A stretch of 64,000 nt of DNA from Pelobates cultripes (Eukaryota; Chordata; Amphibia; Anura; Pelobatidae): NCBI GenBank assembly GCA_933207985.1, contig OW240917.1, positions 109,020,692 to 109,084,691 of the forward strand. Direction: 5' to 3'. Each line of letters opens with the position of its first letter. Positions within the stretch are counted from its first letter, which is position 1. Below are positions 10,736 through 23,059 of the stretch, in pieces. The translations under genes and the position numbers were made by a program. Under the pieces are notes generated by a model that saw nothing but the letters and a program-made list of their open reading frames with translations, had not been told where the DNA came from and did not search any database.

Positions 10736-11140
10736 ATATAAGTCGAGTTTTTCAGCAAATTTTTTGTGCTGAAAAAGCCCCACTCAACTTATACTCGAGT
10801 CAAGACCTGTATTATGGCAACTTACATTGCCATAATACAGACCAGGACCGCCGGGCTGTTCTGTTGGGGGCTGGCAGCATGCTGTTACATACCTTTATAG
10901 CAGCTCCGGTGAGCTCCCTTCACCTCCGTGCAGCTCCCCTGTCAGCTCCCAGTGTAAATCTTGTGACACCCGCGGCCATCAGAGTGTCGCCACGGGTTAC
11001 CGTGGCAACGCTCCGTGTGGCACGCAGACAGCAAGATTTACACTGGGAGCTGACAGGGTAGCTGCACGGAGGTGAAGGGAGCTGACCGGAGCTGCTACAA
11101 AGGTATGTAACAGCTTGCTGCCGGCTCCCCCCATGCCACT
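10733..11140. mobile_element. Foldback element with ~90-bp inverted arms
   Basis: The left arm (about 10872-10962) and right arm (about 11032-11125) are inverted copies with only a few mismatches (GAGCTCCCTTCACCTCCGTG against CACGGAGGTGAAGGGAGCTG). The loop is GC-rich and contains CGGGTTACCGTGGCAACG. The left boundary contains two opposed copies of the TATACTCGAG/AAGTCGAG motif (10738-10805). The ORFs reported over the arms on both strands are by-products of the palindrome. The loop and the downstream CCACTGGACCACCAGGGA motif recur in the hAT-like element at 32996-33985, so the two are related families. Confidence 0.7.
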
Positions 11141-11480
11141 GGACCACCAGGGATTAAGATAGCCACCCTCCCTGACCAGGTAACAAGAAGGGAGGGGGGA
11201 CAAAAATAAATATTAAATAATAAAATAATAATAAAAAAATAATAATATTAAAATTTAAAAAATTTAAATATTTTAAAAAAAAATTACAAATAAGAAAAAT
11301 GCCCTCCCCCACCCAGTTCACACAGACTACACAAACACACACTCTGCATTCACACAAACACACACTCTGCATTATAAACACACAGAGTGCTTGTGTATGT
11401 AATGCAGAGTGTGTTTTTGTATGAGTGTGTGTGTATATAATGAAGAGTGTGTGTTTGTATGAGACTTGTGAAGCTGCTAT
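11141..11480. repeat. A/T-rich and CA/TG low-complexity tract
   Basis: A (AAT)-rich run at 11205-11290 is followed by opposed ACACACTCTGCATT and AATGCAGAGTGTGT copies (11330-11460), giving a second inverted repeat. It is probably the tail of the preceding foldback element. The 109-aa minus-strand ORF here is low complexity and not a gene. Confidence 0.55.
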
Positions 11481-12242
11481 CAAATAAGGGGTCCTATGTT
11501 AAAATGTAACGTGACCTGTTAAAATGTTTAAAAAGTTAAAATGTTTGATTGAAATAGCTTTTGATTTCAGTAAAAATGTTGCAAACACAACAAATTACAA
11601 TTTTCAGTTCTTTACAACCTATAAAGTGTTTTGAAACTTACTGTGCGTAATAATTTGGAACAGTGCATTGTAAGTATTTTACGTTTAAAAAAAATACTGT
11701 TATCATTAGGAGGTTTGTTCAATAAAATTTGAGTTATACTCTTAATAGTTGCATAGTTACATAACATGAGAATTATGCTGAATGTTATTTACATCAATTA
11801 TTTAGGTAAATGAGAAAAATATAATTTGCATAATAATACTCCACTAATAATCCACCTATAACAACCCATTTAATGTGGCGTGAATGTCACACTCACTCAC
11901 TGATGACCCAAGTGTGTTGAGGCATTGTACAGCTGCTGTCAATATGTCTTAGGCTGATTCACTCATTAAATATGCGAAGCTACTTTTGAGGGTAATGTGG
12001 ATGTTATTTAGTAGTACAGAGATGCTCTACTCACCTGATCCGGGAATGCAGAAATGCCTAAATTTCAGATATATTTACAGCATGCCACTCGTTAACTCTT
12101 TGAGTATCTGAGATTTAGTATGTGCCTCTCAGATAAATTTTATTTTATTTACCTCTGCAACTCAAATTAATGAGGATAGATTTCCAAACCCCATTTTAGC
12201 TTTTTCCATTTTATACCGCATTTCTTGAGTTACCGCTTTGCT
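11481..12242. other. Non-coding stretch
   Basis: AT-rich, with no motifs or repeats that I can support. Confidence 0.35.
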
Positions 12243-12470
12243 TTATGTGAGCATTATGTGAAAAAGTGTACTAGCCTGATAGCATTGCAAAACGTCTGGG
12301 CACCCCAGGCCTCCGCCCTGTCTTGATCTGGCCAACACTTTCATTTTGACTCTTGATTTTCTACCCCCCACCCCCCATACAAATTTAAAAAAGGAGGAGT
12401 GTAGTAAGGACAGCCAGTTTTCTGGGAAGTTAATAGGAATCCTTCTCCACAAGTGCAGCCATTTTGGCAA
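12243..12470 (-). pseudogene. Tx1/L1-type LINE ORF2 C-terminal fragment
   Basis: The minus-strand ORF of 75 residues contains FFKFVWG, then GRKSRVKMKVLARSRQGGGLGCPDV. This is the post-RT signature of L1-clade LINEs (F-x-W-x(n)-K-x-R-x-x-L-x(2,4)-GGLG-x-PD). The same signature is seen in the L1 at 25294-25881 (FVWQNK ... GDLGLPNLYVYY). It is an isolated fragment with no flanking L1 sequence that I can recognise. Confidence 0.7.
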
Positions 12471-14589
12471 AATATTTCATGGTCGGGCAGGATTAACATC
12501 CTAAAAACGTTTTCTAACTTTTATCTAACCTGTAGTTATGTTTCCTGTATTATTTTTCATAGTGATATGGTATTTCATGAAATTATGTTGCACAAGTTTT
12601 GGCAAGCACATGTAACAAACATACATATTCAATATATTAGTGAACCAGATATCTCAAGCCTCATTCAAATCATATCCTGTATGTTAACTAGTAGAGTGAT
12701 GGAGTAAATGAGAATCTTTGCTAAAAAGCTATATTGTACTATAGCAAATCTATTACTTAACAAACAATTGCAAAGATTATACAGTTTAACCCTCTTTACT
12801 GAAAACAAAATGAGGAGGAAAAAAAAGTATTATTACATTTTTTTTCATATAGTGTACAGCGGGAACTCTTACTTTGCGGTTTAGTCTTGATTGGTATTTT
12901 GGTGAGCCTGGTGATATTGTAGTGGTTGACTTTGGTGTAAACTACTGTTTCCTAGTGTTATACTGTTTTTAAATGGTTAAATAACTGACCAACCAATTTA
13001 TTAATTTCAGCTATTTAATTTTTACTGTAAATAATCGTTCATACTAATTGCATGACTATATTGCATCATTGTAAACATGGTGTTGAGCTAATCAATGATG
13101 TCTGTTCTTATTCTATTTGCAATTTGTTATTTTTTGTGATAAATCCTTTGTTCCATTTCAATATTTCCTTGACAATCTACTTTTGGATTTACAGGCACTT
13201 GGAGTGTATCTATGTAGCCTCTGGTGACAGACTTTTAATTTAATGATACAGCATGTGAAGTTCCAATTAGAGAGGTAGCAGAAAATGTAATGGGCATGTT
13301 GCTGCAGTCAGTGTTGTCATCAGCTTCTCCTACTCTGTATATTCTTTCTGTACTCTGTGCCACTGGTGAAAGTACTGGAGAAGTATTTATATACAGGTTA
13401 TACGAAGGAAGAAAAATTTGGTTTGCCAAATGCGATATTTCCTATCCTCACGTCCTTAAGCTACTCAGTAATAAATCTGTACTAATTTATTTTCACCATC
13501 ATAACTCTACAGAACTGTATAAACTATGAACACACAAATAATATACAACAGTACATACCAAGAATGAGAACTCTAGGTAGAATAAAAAACACAAATAATA
13601 GTGTATAAAGTGTAAAATAAAACCTGAAAATAATACACAATCTCTGAAACCTATTAAATCAAAATCTGGGAGAAAAAGAAAAATACAATAGTGTAATATG
13701 TATGAATGAAGGTGTACACAATGGGGGAAGAGACGCATTCATGAAATGGAATATCTCCCCAGTAGGGATATTTCCAGAAAATGATGTATTCAGGTCATCC
13801 AGATCTTGCCAGCCCCTAGAGGCAGTCTTAGCACTGCAATTTGAACATTGCAGTTTGTCTAAATGTTTTAGATGACGTGATATGGGTGCCTATAGCTTCC
13901 TTTTAAGCTTCACAAATAAAACATATATTTGTGAATATGTATGTGTATAAATGCTTGTGTATGGAAAAAGTGTGCCGCATGTAACTCCATTACTATACCT
14001 TATAATATTCACTCCTGTTTCTGACCCCTTTTTTCCCCCAAACTCTGTGATCTAGCTAGATTGACATATGAAAAGGACAGTATATAACTGCCATGTTAAG
14101 ATTTTATTTTTTCCTTTAATTTACAGCTAGTGACATATTTTATTTGAATAGAGCAATCAATGCTCAATTACATTTTATGGCTCTTCATTAACTTTTATCC
14201 CACTGCCTCATGAGCAGTGGCACAAATCTGTTCAAGTTTTTTTGACTTTTGACAGAGCTTTACTTATGGTACAAATGTGTAGCTAGTAAATTGCACAAAA
14301 AGTATTTTTCTTTCATGAGCAATACAAGTGTTGTGCTGGTTATATTAAGAACTATTAATTCAACCTCTTTATTTAGGAGCTGAGCTACAATACATTTGAA
14401 CATTGAACAAATCTCTCCTATGACCTTTATATACTACAAGGCTAAGTTATTTTAAAAAACATACATTTTAGGAATGTTTGATATAAATCACTTAATATTT
14501 ATTTTTCTCTTTGGCTCAAAATTGTAGAGTCAGTTACTTCTATTGAAGTGACAACAAATACATTGATTCAAGTTTTTGTATTTAATAGT
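12471..14589. other. AT-rich non-coding stretch
   Basis: Short ORFs on both strands (12453-12707, 13052-13243, 13235-13429, 13290-13529, 13499-13738) show no domain, and overlapping opposite-strand ORFs argue against coding. No repeat pair was found. Confidence 0.4.
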
Positions 14590-14597
14590 CCCTGTAC

Positions 14598-14873
14598 TAG
14601 GGATGTGCATGGGCAAAAAATTTGGTTAGATTCGGAAATTTGGGTAAGTAAAAAGATTTGTCTGCATCGGCAATTCAGACCAATGGCATTCGGTTTGGTT
14701 CGAGAAATTCTGAACTTCGGTAATTCTAACCCTAAACCCTAACCCACTTCGGAACTTCGGCAATTTGGAAATATTGCAATTCTAACTTCGGACATTTGTA
14801 AGCATCCGAATGTCCGAAATGCACTAAATTTGCCCGAATGTACATTCGGAACGAAAATAATTGCATATGTCTA
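14598..14873. mobile_element. 276-bp hAT-type miniature element with 8-bp TSD
   Basis: Flanked by perfect CCCTGTAC (14590-14597 and 14874-14881). Ends are TAGGGATGTGCA and TGCATATGTCTA, an imperfect terminal inverted repeat. The interior is rich in TTCGG/CCGAA motifs (AACTTCGG, TGTCCGAA) that allow multiple foldings. The same family recurs at 42326-42682 in the opposite orientation. A TAACCCTAAACCCTAACCC stretch inside is fortuitous, not telomeric. Confidence 0.88.
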
Positions 14874-14881
14874 CCCTGTAC

Positions 14882-16240
14882 ATGTATTTTCTGAAACACA
14901 TTTTATATTTGATATTCAGTATACTGCATGAGTAACAGTTATTACAGTTAGTTATTTTAAAAATTCTATTTGTGCTATATTTGTCTTCAAGAGCCAATAG
15001 CATGAAAGGTTACAATATACAACATTGCTATTTTTGTACTTCGCAGAGAACCTCGTTACTCTCCCCTTTCTGTAATTAAATTTAGTATAGCTCAATTATT
15101 TACTGCGAGGAAATAAATACTGCAAACACAGAGCTCACACACATTTTTGCCTTTTAATATAAATTAATCTGACTTTAACTGCTTTATTATAAATAGGCTG
15201 AACAATTTATTTTAGATATGCTGTTATTAAATATAATAGAAGATTTCCATTTTTTTTATAATCAGAGAATCAGACCACATGCCATCTGTTTTCACAAATG
15301 TCAAAAAGGTTTTGTACCTAAATATTAAGGATGAAAAGAGATTAAGGATATAAATAATAATATAATCCAATTTATTGTTTTTAATAAAAGAAGCATTAAG
15401 ATAGAATGCACGCAACACTGTTGTGTGGAGTTTATATGAGTTTAGCATACACACTCTAGATTATATGTAATGCTATGGGAGAATCTCTGCTGAGTTATGA
15501 GTGATGCACATGGTGCAGCTCAGTGTTCTCTTGGAGCATAATAACTTGCTACCAGTGGATTCTGGTCCACAGTGATAGGTGGGGCAGCACCTCTGAGTAC
15601 CTATGATCCAGCATTTTTTGTTAAAAAAAATAATAATCTAATGTCTAACCACATCATTTAGATATAGACATGTTTGCTAAGATTTATCTAACGTGATTTC
15701 TGAGGTCACCCATTGGCTGTGCGCTGTCAGATCCTGGGCATTCTAAAAGGCAGTCCTGTTATAACTGGATACTAGTATCAATGGCTAACATGGGTTGGAG
15801 ACCTCTTTAAAGTGACTGTTTCCCAAATATATGTTTTTATAGGTTTATGTTGGTAAACAGGGCATGACCTCTCATTGGATCAGGGATTGAGCACATGTAG
15901 TTAAGTAGGCAAAGCCCAGCAAGTCAGAGTTTTCATTGTTACATTCTGGGGGTTAAGTGAAGCAATTAGGGAACCTACAAATGCAGAAGATTTGGCATAC
16001 CATTTTGTCACGACTCATCTCTCATTCTTCATTGTCTTCATACCATATAGCAGGACAGTAGCCTTGGTGAAGTGTGACTACAGTAACCACTGGCAGGACA
16101 CATGCTGAATTGTAGAATATATGATTAATGAATATATTTTAATTTTTACAACCTACTGTTACTGTACATACTTTCTTTTTTAAGTTTTTCTTGACATGAG
16201 ATATATTAAAACATTTATTATCATTTATTATATTATGGAT
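14882..16240. other. Non-coding stretch
   Basis: No coding or repeat structure that I can support. The minus-strand ORF at 15227-15454 lacks motifs. Confidence 0.35.
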
Positions 16241-16816
16241 ATAAAAGGGACATTATAGTTACCAGAACAACTATAGCTTAATGTGGTGGTTCTGGTGTCT
16301 ACTGCACATTCCTGCAGACTTTTAATGTAAATATTGCCCTTTCAGAGGAAAGGTAGTGTTTACATTAATGTCAGTCATTCAGACAGCCACTGTAGGTGCT
16401 TTGTGGGTCAGTGCTGCACAATGTGCAGCATTGACATTTTGCATCTCCACACTGTGCATGGAGGTGCTGTACATTCCTCATAGAGATGCATTGCTTCAAC
16501 ACATCTCTATGAGGAAATGCTGATTACTGCAGTGCGGCATTTTGCCTTGCATGCATAACAGCTTACCCAAGGTTGCATATGGGAAAGCATGGGATTGGCT
16601 GACGTAAATTTTGATCTAAACCAAGTTGGTAGAGCCAGCTGCAGTGGACCCAGGGTACAGAACCAGCCACGGTGGACCCGCTGGAATAAAATAAAGATAT
16701 GTTTATTAACTTTCTAAACTGTGCCAAGGAAGGTTGTGGTCCTTCACTGTGTTTTTAACACTATAGTGACACGAATACATGCTTATATTCCTAAGAATTA
16801 TGCTGAGTTTCTTTAA
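16241..16816. mobile_element. ~576-bp TTAA-type non-autonomous element
   Basis: The left end AAAAGGGACATTATAG is a slightly mutated form of the TTAAAGG(G/A)ACACTATAG start seen at 57941. The right end has AACACTATAGTGAC followed by TTTCTTTAA (TTAA at 16813-16816). Internal palindromes include CTCATAGAGATG ... CATCTCTATGAGG (about 16477-16513). No ORF. It is assigned to TTAA-target (piggyBac-like) miniatures by its ends; the left TTAA is decayed. Confidence 0.6.
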
Positions 16817-17273
16817 AGGTTACTTTACATTTTTCAGTATTAAATATTATATGTCTAGCAATAAATAGATTGTGTACTTTTCATGTCAAATTACCTAGCA
16901 TAAATTATGAATCTCAGTTGGACACAGTAAATTACATTTTTGTGAGAAATGTGCCAAGTTCAATTAGGACTCAGAAGGTAGCATACTAAAAAAAAAATCC
17001 AAGCTTTATCAAAATGTATTACTTAAAAATTAGGCTCTGCAAACTCATTCACAGTATAATTCTCTAATTATCTATTTATATCCCTTCTGTTAGTCCTCGC
17101 ACTGGCTTCTCGTAAATTATAGGGCTCAATTAAAAATTCTGGCACTTGATTACAAATTTGTATATAACACTTGCTACCTCTACTCACTAATACAAATGTA
17201 TGACCAGGCACCTAATCTCAGCTGAAGACATGCGTCTATCATCTATACTCGCACCTCTGACTCTCATATTCAA
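16817..17273. other. Non-coding stretch
   Basis: AT-rich. Near 17080-17250 there is weak resemblance to a LINE C-terminus (RTGFS-type). I cannot support a call. Confidence 0.3.
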
Positions 17274-17616
17274 GAAACATAGAAACATAGAAATATAGAA
17301 TGTGATGGCACATAAGAACCATTCGGCCCATCTAGTCTGCCCAATTTTCTAAATACTTTCATTAGTCCCTGGCCTTATCCTACAGTTAGGATAGCCTTAT
17401 GCATATCCCATGCATGCTTAAACTACTGTGTTAACCTCTACCACTTCAGCTGAAAGGCTATTCCATGCATCCACTACCCTCTCAGTAAAGTAATACTTCC
17501 TGATATTATTTTTAAATCTTTACCCCTCTAAGTTAAGACTATATCATCTTGTTGTGGTAGTTTTTCTTCTTTTAAATATAGTCTCCTCCTTTACTGTGTT
17601 TATTCTCTTTATGTAT

Positions 17617-17835
17617 TTAAATGTTTCTATCATATCCCTCAATATCCTTCTGGAGATACGGTTTCCAGTACTGCGTACAATAATCCAAGTGAGGTCTCAC
17701 CAGTGTTCTGTACAATTGCATGAGCACTTGCCTCTTTCTACTGCTAATACCTCTCCCTATACAACCAAGCATTTTGCTAGCATTTCCTGTTGCCCTATTA
17801 CATTGTCTACCTACCTTTAAGTCATCAGAAAACAA
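17617..17835 (-). pseudogene. CR1 ORF2 post-RT (thumb) fragment
   Basis: The 72-residue minus-strand ORF begins in the DDLKVG segment and continues NRATGNASKMLGCIGRGISS, then LYRTLVRPHLDYCTQYWKPY. It is nearly identical to the start of the 148-residue ORF of the plus-strand copy (44043-44489). The two copies are therefore the same subfamily. Confidence 0.8.
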
Positions 17836-18179
17836 AAAATCACCCCTAAATCCCTTTCCTCAGATGTTGAGGTTAGGATTCTCAAATATTCTGTACTCTG
17901 CCCTTGGGTTTTTACTTCCAAGATGCACTTATCCACATTATATGTCAGTTGCCACAATTCTGACCATTTTTCTAGTTTACCTAAATCATTTGCCATTTGG
18001 CTTAACCCTCCTGGAACATCAACCCTGTTACATATCTTAGTATCATCAGCAAAAAGACATACCTTACCATCAAGACCTTCTGCAATATCACTAATAAAAA
18101 TATTAAAGAGAAAGGGTCCAAGTACAGATCCCTGAGGTACCCCTACTGGTGACAAGCCCATGCTTCGAATATACTCCAT
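17817..18179 (-). pseudogene. CR1 ORF2 reverse-transcriptase core fragment
   Basis: The 120-residue ORF contains VGVPQGSVLGPFLFNIFISD (RT block with PQGSVLGP, residues 14-22) and the catalytic LFADDTK (FADD at residues 43-46). ADD supplies the metal-binding aspartates. LEKWSELWQLTYNVDKC follows. The plus-strand ORF at 17923-18135 is its shadow. The continuation in another frame at 17617-17835 holds SRKRQVLMQLYRTLVRPHLDYC and WKPYLQKD, the thumb/C-terminal segment. Frameshifts show it is inactive. Confidence 0.85.
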
Positions 18180-19450
18180 TGACTACAACCTTCTGTTACC
18201 TGTCACTCAGCCACTGCCTTACCCATTCAACAATATTGGAATCCAAACTTAGAGATTGCAGTTTATTGATAAGCCTTCTATGTGCAACAGTTTCAAAAGC
18301 CTTACTGAAATCTGGGTAAGCAATGTCTACTGGACCACGCTGAACTATTATTTTAGTTACCCAATCAAAAAAATCAATAAGATTAGTTTGGCAAGATCTC
18401 TGAAGAAACCCATGTTGTCGCTGATCTTAAAATACATGTGATTATAGATGTTCAACAATCCCTTCCTTTAACATGGTTTCCATTACTTTCCCCACTACTT
18501 AAGTAAGGCATACTGGCCTATAGTTGCCCGACTCCTCCCTACTACCTTTCTTGTGAATGGGCACAACATTCATTAGCTTCCAATGTTCTGGGACTACTCC
18601 TGTTAACAATGATTGGTTAAACAAATCTGTTAATGGTTTTGCTAGTACACCACTAAGCTCTTTTAATAACTTTGGGTGTATTCCATCAGGTCCCTTATTT
18701 GTCTTTACTATTGACAGTTGAAATAGAACCTCATCTTCTGAAAGCTCACATGTTACAAATGACTAATTTGTCCTTATTCCTAACTGAGGCCCCTTTCCTT
18801 CCTTTTCATCTGTAAATACTGCACAAAACTATTTATTGAGGCAGTCAGCTAGACCTTTATCCTCTTCTACATACCTCCCTTCTTTTGTTTTTAATCTAAC
18901 TAATCCTTGTTTGATTTACTTTCCTTTTCTCATTTATGTATCTAAAAAATGTATTGTCCCCTTTCTTTACTGACTGTGCTATTTTCTCTTCTGTGTGTGA
19001 TTTGGAAACTCTTATAACTTGCTTAATCTTTTTCTCCCTAATCTTATAGATCATTCTGTCTTCCTCACTCTGAGTTTTTTTTTATAATTACTAAATGCTA
19101 ACTTTTTGTTTTTTACTATTTTGGCCACATCTGTGGAGTACCACAGTGGTTTCTTGATTGTTTTGCTTTTACTGACAAGCCTAATGCAATTTTCTGTTGC
19201 CTTCAGCAGTGCAGCTTTTAAATAATTCCATTTCTATTGGACTCCATTTAAATTGCTCTAGTCTGATAATAACTCCTTTACACATATTCTAATTTTAGAA
19301 AAGTCTGTTTTTCTAAAGTCTAAAACTTTTGTTTTAGTGTGGTGTGACTATTTTGGTTTTCCAATTCACATCAGGAAGATTAAAGTCACCCACAGTGATA
19401 ACTTCCCCCTTTATTGTCATTTTAGCTATTTCCTCAACTAGTAGATTATC

Positions 19451-19885
19451 TCACTCTTCTATTTGTTCTGGGGGCCTATAAATCACACCTATATGAGTTA
19501 CTGTGTGATTACCAAATTCTAACATAACCCAAACGGACTCTATGTTTGCCTCACTAACTTTTATTTGGCTAGATTTTATGCTATCCTTCACATACAGGGC
19601 CACCCTTCCACCTTTCTTGCCTTTCCTGTCTTTTCTATATAAAGTATACCCTGGTATTGCTATGTCCCAGTCATTTTTCTCATTATACCATGTCTCAGTA
19701 ACAGCGACTAAATCTACATTATCAGTTGCCATTATTGCCACTAGTTCATGGATCTTATTCCCTAAACTGCGAGCATCTGTGACTCTAAGCTTATTTGTGA
19801 CTCTAAGCTTATCATTTTTTAACACACTTGCTACAGGCACCTTCTGTCCTTGTTTTGGGTGGCAATTATATTGATGTTTTATCAC
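19451..19885 (-). pseudogene. CR1 ORF2 N-terminal APE endonuclease fragment
   Basis: The 144-residue ORF starts 18 nt after the ORF1 stop, as expected for CR1. It carries the AP-endonuclease-like layout: ARSLGNKIHELVAI, then DLVAVTETWYN with the catalytic-site Glu in TETW, and GYTLYRKDRKGKKGGRVALYV. VWVMLEF and IGVIYRPPE follow. In intact elements the domain nicks target DNA to prime reverse transcription. The frame breaks after about residue 144, before the SDH motif, so the protein is not complete. A duplication (KLRVTNKLRVT) near residues 26-36 comes from a 21-bp direct repeat at about 19786-19820. Confidence 0.85.
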
Positions 19886-19964
19886 CCTTTTGCCCCCTCC
19901 TCCTAGTTTAAATACATCCTAGCAAAACCTCTGAACTGCTCACTGAGAAAATTTGTTCCCTTTT

Positions 19965-20770
19965 TTTATTTATTTTTTTATTTATGTTGACAGATATAAC
20001 ATGCATAGATCGAATACATTTCGTTACTCAAGTGAATCTCAACATACACGGTGTATAAAGAGTGTAGTAACATACATATCGTATAGTCATGCAGTGGGTG
20101 GTAGCCTAAGATTCTTCACCATCACCCTCAAAACAGTTTTTTTAAGAAAAAAAAAACAAGAAAAATTCGATAACATATGAAGCTGAGCTATCGTACAAGT
20201 ACATAAACATCGTAGGTGTGAGCCCTCCGATTGCCATACGCCCTCTAACCTATTATTGTGCTGCGCAATGGGTGTCCCTATGTCCTAGAATTAGGGAATC
20301 TGCAGCGTGTTTCTCACCCTCTGGCCTTTTAGGGGCCTAGTGGATCTCTCACTGTATTATTGCATGCTTTATATGCTGCCGGTAGCTGGCAGGGCCCTCT
20401 GAGGGAAGACCGCGACTTGCGCACATTTGGTCACACCTGGTCCTTAGTCAGCTTCTGTGTATACCTCTCCCTTCACCCTCTGCTGCACTTAGTAAGAGAA
20501 TGATAGAAATAGGAAAAAGAATGAAACGTGTCAAAAGATAGTAAGGTAATGGTGGGTTAGGGGGAATGGGGAGCAGAAGAACTGCATCTAATTGCTTATC
20601 CAGCTTGTGGCCCAGAGATCTGCTGAGTTTCATTAACCCAAGGGGCTATCTTCCCAGGGTGCCCATATTTTCTGGAACTGTTTTTAAATTCCCCTAACTC
20701 TTGCCGTCAGGTCATCCATCGTGTGTACCTTATTCTATTAATGACCCCCGCTATAGATGGAGTGGTCTGC
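19965..20770 (-). mobile_element. Tx1-clade L1 LINE, 3' end of ORF2 and 3' UTR
   Basis: Minus-strand continuation of the L1 at 24364-27439 beyond the TTAA palindrome. Just after the insertion the frame encodes QTTPSIAGVINRIRYTRWMT-like residues, typical of the extreme ORF2 C-terminus. The remaining ~700 bp is 3' UTR ending in an A-rich tail with AATAAATAAA motifs (plus-strand T-run at 19961-19985). The left copy of the 14-bp duplication ATTTGTTCCCTTTT is at 19951-19964. Confidence 0.8.
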
Positions 20771-21409
20771 TTAAAGCGGCACTGTCATGCCGAACTTACC
20801 TTTCTTCAATCTCTTCCTCTTCTCCCCCTCTCTCAGGATCTGTTATTCTTTTCTTCCTGTCTTCTTTAGTTTTCTTTAAAATCATAAGACAAAGAAGGGA
20901 CTCTTTGCCTTATGGAGAATTCCTCCGCTTGACCAGCTCTGACCAGCGGAGGAGCAAAGTGTGCTTCATTTCCGCTGGTCAGAGCAATTTTCCCATGATC
21001 CTTACCTTCCCTCTGTGTTCCCACAATGCTTCCTGTCACTTTCCACAAAACTGCCGAATTGCGTTCTAACTGAATGACAACAGTATGTTTGTTTCTTTTA
21101 GAACGCAATTCGGCACTTTATTCGGATCGGAATTTCATTCTAATGAATGAAACTCTGATCCTATTCATTGCTGTGGCTGCATCTTGCAGCCGCTTAGTAG
21201 ATAACTCCCTAATTCCCACGGTATCAGGGAGCTATCTACTAAAAGGCTGAAAGACCTAAATTGGTCTTTCAGCCAACATTTACTAATACTAAGTAAAGAT
21301 TACTTAGTATTAGTAAATTAAATGCCCCTACTCGCTATACCGCGAGTAGGGGCATGTGTAGTAAGCAGTGAGCAGCTTATAGCTGCTCACTGTAAAAAAA
21401 AACAAAAAC

Positions 21410-21880
21410 AAACTAATAACCCCCCCCACTCCCCCCATGTCCATGGGGGCCCTAAATAAAGATGGGGGGGAACCTGGCCCCTGGCCCCCACCCCTGAGCG
21501 GTGGGTGGGGGCCCTAAATAAAGATAAGGGGGGGACCTACTGTCCTCCCCCCCGGCCCCCACCCCTGAGCGGTGGGTGGGGGCCCTAAATAAAGATATGG
21601 GGGGGAACTTCTGTCCCCCCCCTGGCCCCCACCCCTGCGCGGTGGGTGGGGGCCCTTGTAAAACAATAAGGGGGGGGACCTACTGTCCTCCCCCCCGGCC
21701 CCCACCCCTGAGCGGTGGGTGGGGGCCCTAGTAAAACAATAAGGGGGGGGACCTACTGTTCTCCCCCCCCCGGCCCCCACCACTGAGCGGTGGGTGGGGG
21801 CCCCAGTAAAACAATAAGGGGGGACCTACTGTCCTCCCCCCCCGGCCCCCACCCCTGAGCGGTGGGTGGGGGCCCTAAAT
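21410..21880. repeat. Left C/G-rich ~70-bp tandem array
   Basis: About six units with ~70-bp spacing, each holding GGCCCCCACCCCTGAGCGG, GTGGGTGGGGGCC, a short AT-rich spacer (AAATAAAGAT or AGTAAAACAATAA) and a G7-G8 run. Each unit is itself a palindrome. Runs of G and C on both strands give strong quadruplex potential. Confidence 0.88.
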
Positions 21881-22261
21881 GAAACACCCCCCCCTCCAAT
21901 CAAGGTGACTAGGGGTCCCAAGCCCCTAGTCACCACCCCCCCCACCCAAAAAAACCTATCCCCTACCTACCCCCCTCACCCTACAAATAGTGAGGGGGGA
22001 ATAAAATAACTAACCTGTAAAAAAAAAAAAAAATTAAACTTACCATTTGACGTCTTCTTTTTTCTAAAATCTTCTTTCTTCAGCCTCCAAAAAGGCCAAA
22101 TAAAAATCCATTACACCCGTCGCACTTTAAAAAAAAAAAAAAAAAAACGAGCGCAAAAAAAAAATTAATCCAAGTTCGCCCTTCGAGGGCACGCCGCATA
22201 CTGAGCTCCGCAGGGCGGGTCAAGGCTTATAAAGCCTTGCCCCGCCCTTCAATTAGGCTTA

Positions 22262-22720
22262 GAACACTCTGATTGGTGGGTTTAAGCCAATCAGAGTGCT
22301 CTGTGTCATTTTACACAGCGTGGGAAAGTTCTTTTGAATTTTTCCACGCTGTGTAAAATGACTCATAACACTCTGATTGGTGGATAACCAATCAGAGTGT
22401 TATGAGTCATTTTACACACCGTGGGAAAGTTCTTTTGAATTTTCCCACGCTGTGTAAAATGACTCATAACACTCTGGTGGATAACCAATCAGAGTGCTCT
22501 GAGTCATTTTACACAGCGTGGGAAAATTCAAAAGAACTTTCCCACGCTGTGTAAGATGACACAGAGCACTCTGATTGGGTGGCTTGAAAGCCACCCAATC
22601 AGAGTGTTATGAGTCATTTTACACAGCGTGGGAAAATTCAAAAGAACTTTCCCATGCTGTGTAAAATGACTCAGAGCACTCTGATTGGCTTAAACCCACC
22701 AATCAGAGTGTTCTAAGCCT
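22262..22720. repeat. Central array of palindromic ~120-bp modules
   Basis: Alternating inverted copies of TTTTACACAGCGTGGGAAA and ACTCTGATTGG / CCAATCAGAGT. The pair recurs about five times around the symmetry centre. The 60-residue minus-strand ORF at 22412-22594 is a by-product. Confidence 0.85.
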
Positions 22721-23059
22721 AATTGCAGGGCGGGGCAAGGCTTTATAAGCCTTTATAAGGCTTTATAAGCCTTGACCCGCCCTCGAAGGGCGAACTTGGA
22801 TTAATTTTTTTTTGCGCTGGTTTTTTTTTTTTAAAGTGCGACGGGTATGATGGATTTTTATTTGGCCTTTTTGGGGGCTGAAGAAAGAAGATTTTAGAAA
22901 AAAGAAGACGTCAAATGGTAAGTTTAATTTTTTTTTACAGGTTAGTTATTTTATTCCCCCCTCACTATTTTTAGGGTGAGGGGGGTAGGTAGGGGATAGG
23001 TTTTTTTGGGTGGGGGGTGACTAGGGGCTTGGGACCCCTAGTCACCTTGATTGGGGGGG

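Larger units (their letters stand above)
17274..19964 (-). mobile_element. CR1 LINE, 3' portion (ORF1 end, ORF2, 3' tail)
   Basis: Minus-strand LINE. ORF1 ends with ...FARMYLN and stop at 19903-19905, and ORF2 starts at 19885. The 3' end at about 17274-17310 is a short repeat of CTATGTTTCTATGTTTC type, the octamer-like tail expected of CR1. The plus-strand copy at 42905-44660 ends in the same tail. The element continues at 27440-28255; the gap is a Tx1 L1 insertion flanked by ATTTGTTCCCTTTT. Between the endonuclease (19451) and the RT core (18179) the sequence is decayed. Confidence 0.85.

Noticed and set aside
11154..11483. 109-residue minus ORF with repeated Cys-Val and Phe/Ile runs
   Set aside because: Low complexity from TG repeats and an AAT-rich run.
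14728..14746. TAACCCTAAACCCTAACCC as a possible interstitial telomere
   Set aside because: A single degenerate stretch inside a hAT miniature with clear 8-bp duplication.
17554..18135. Plus-strand ORFs 17554-17820, 17720-18040 and 17923-18135
   Set aside because: Shadows of the minus-strand CR1 RT.
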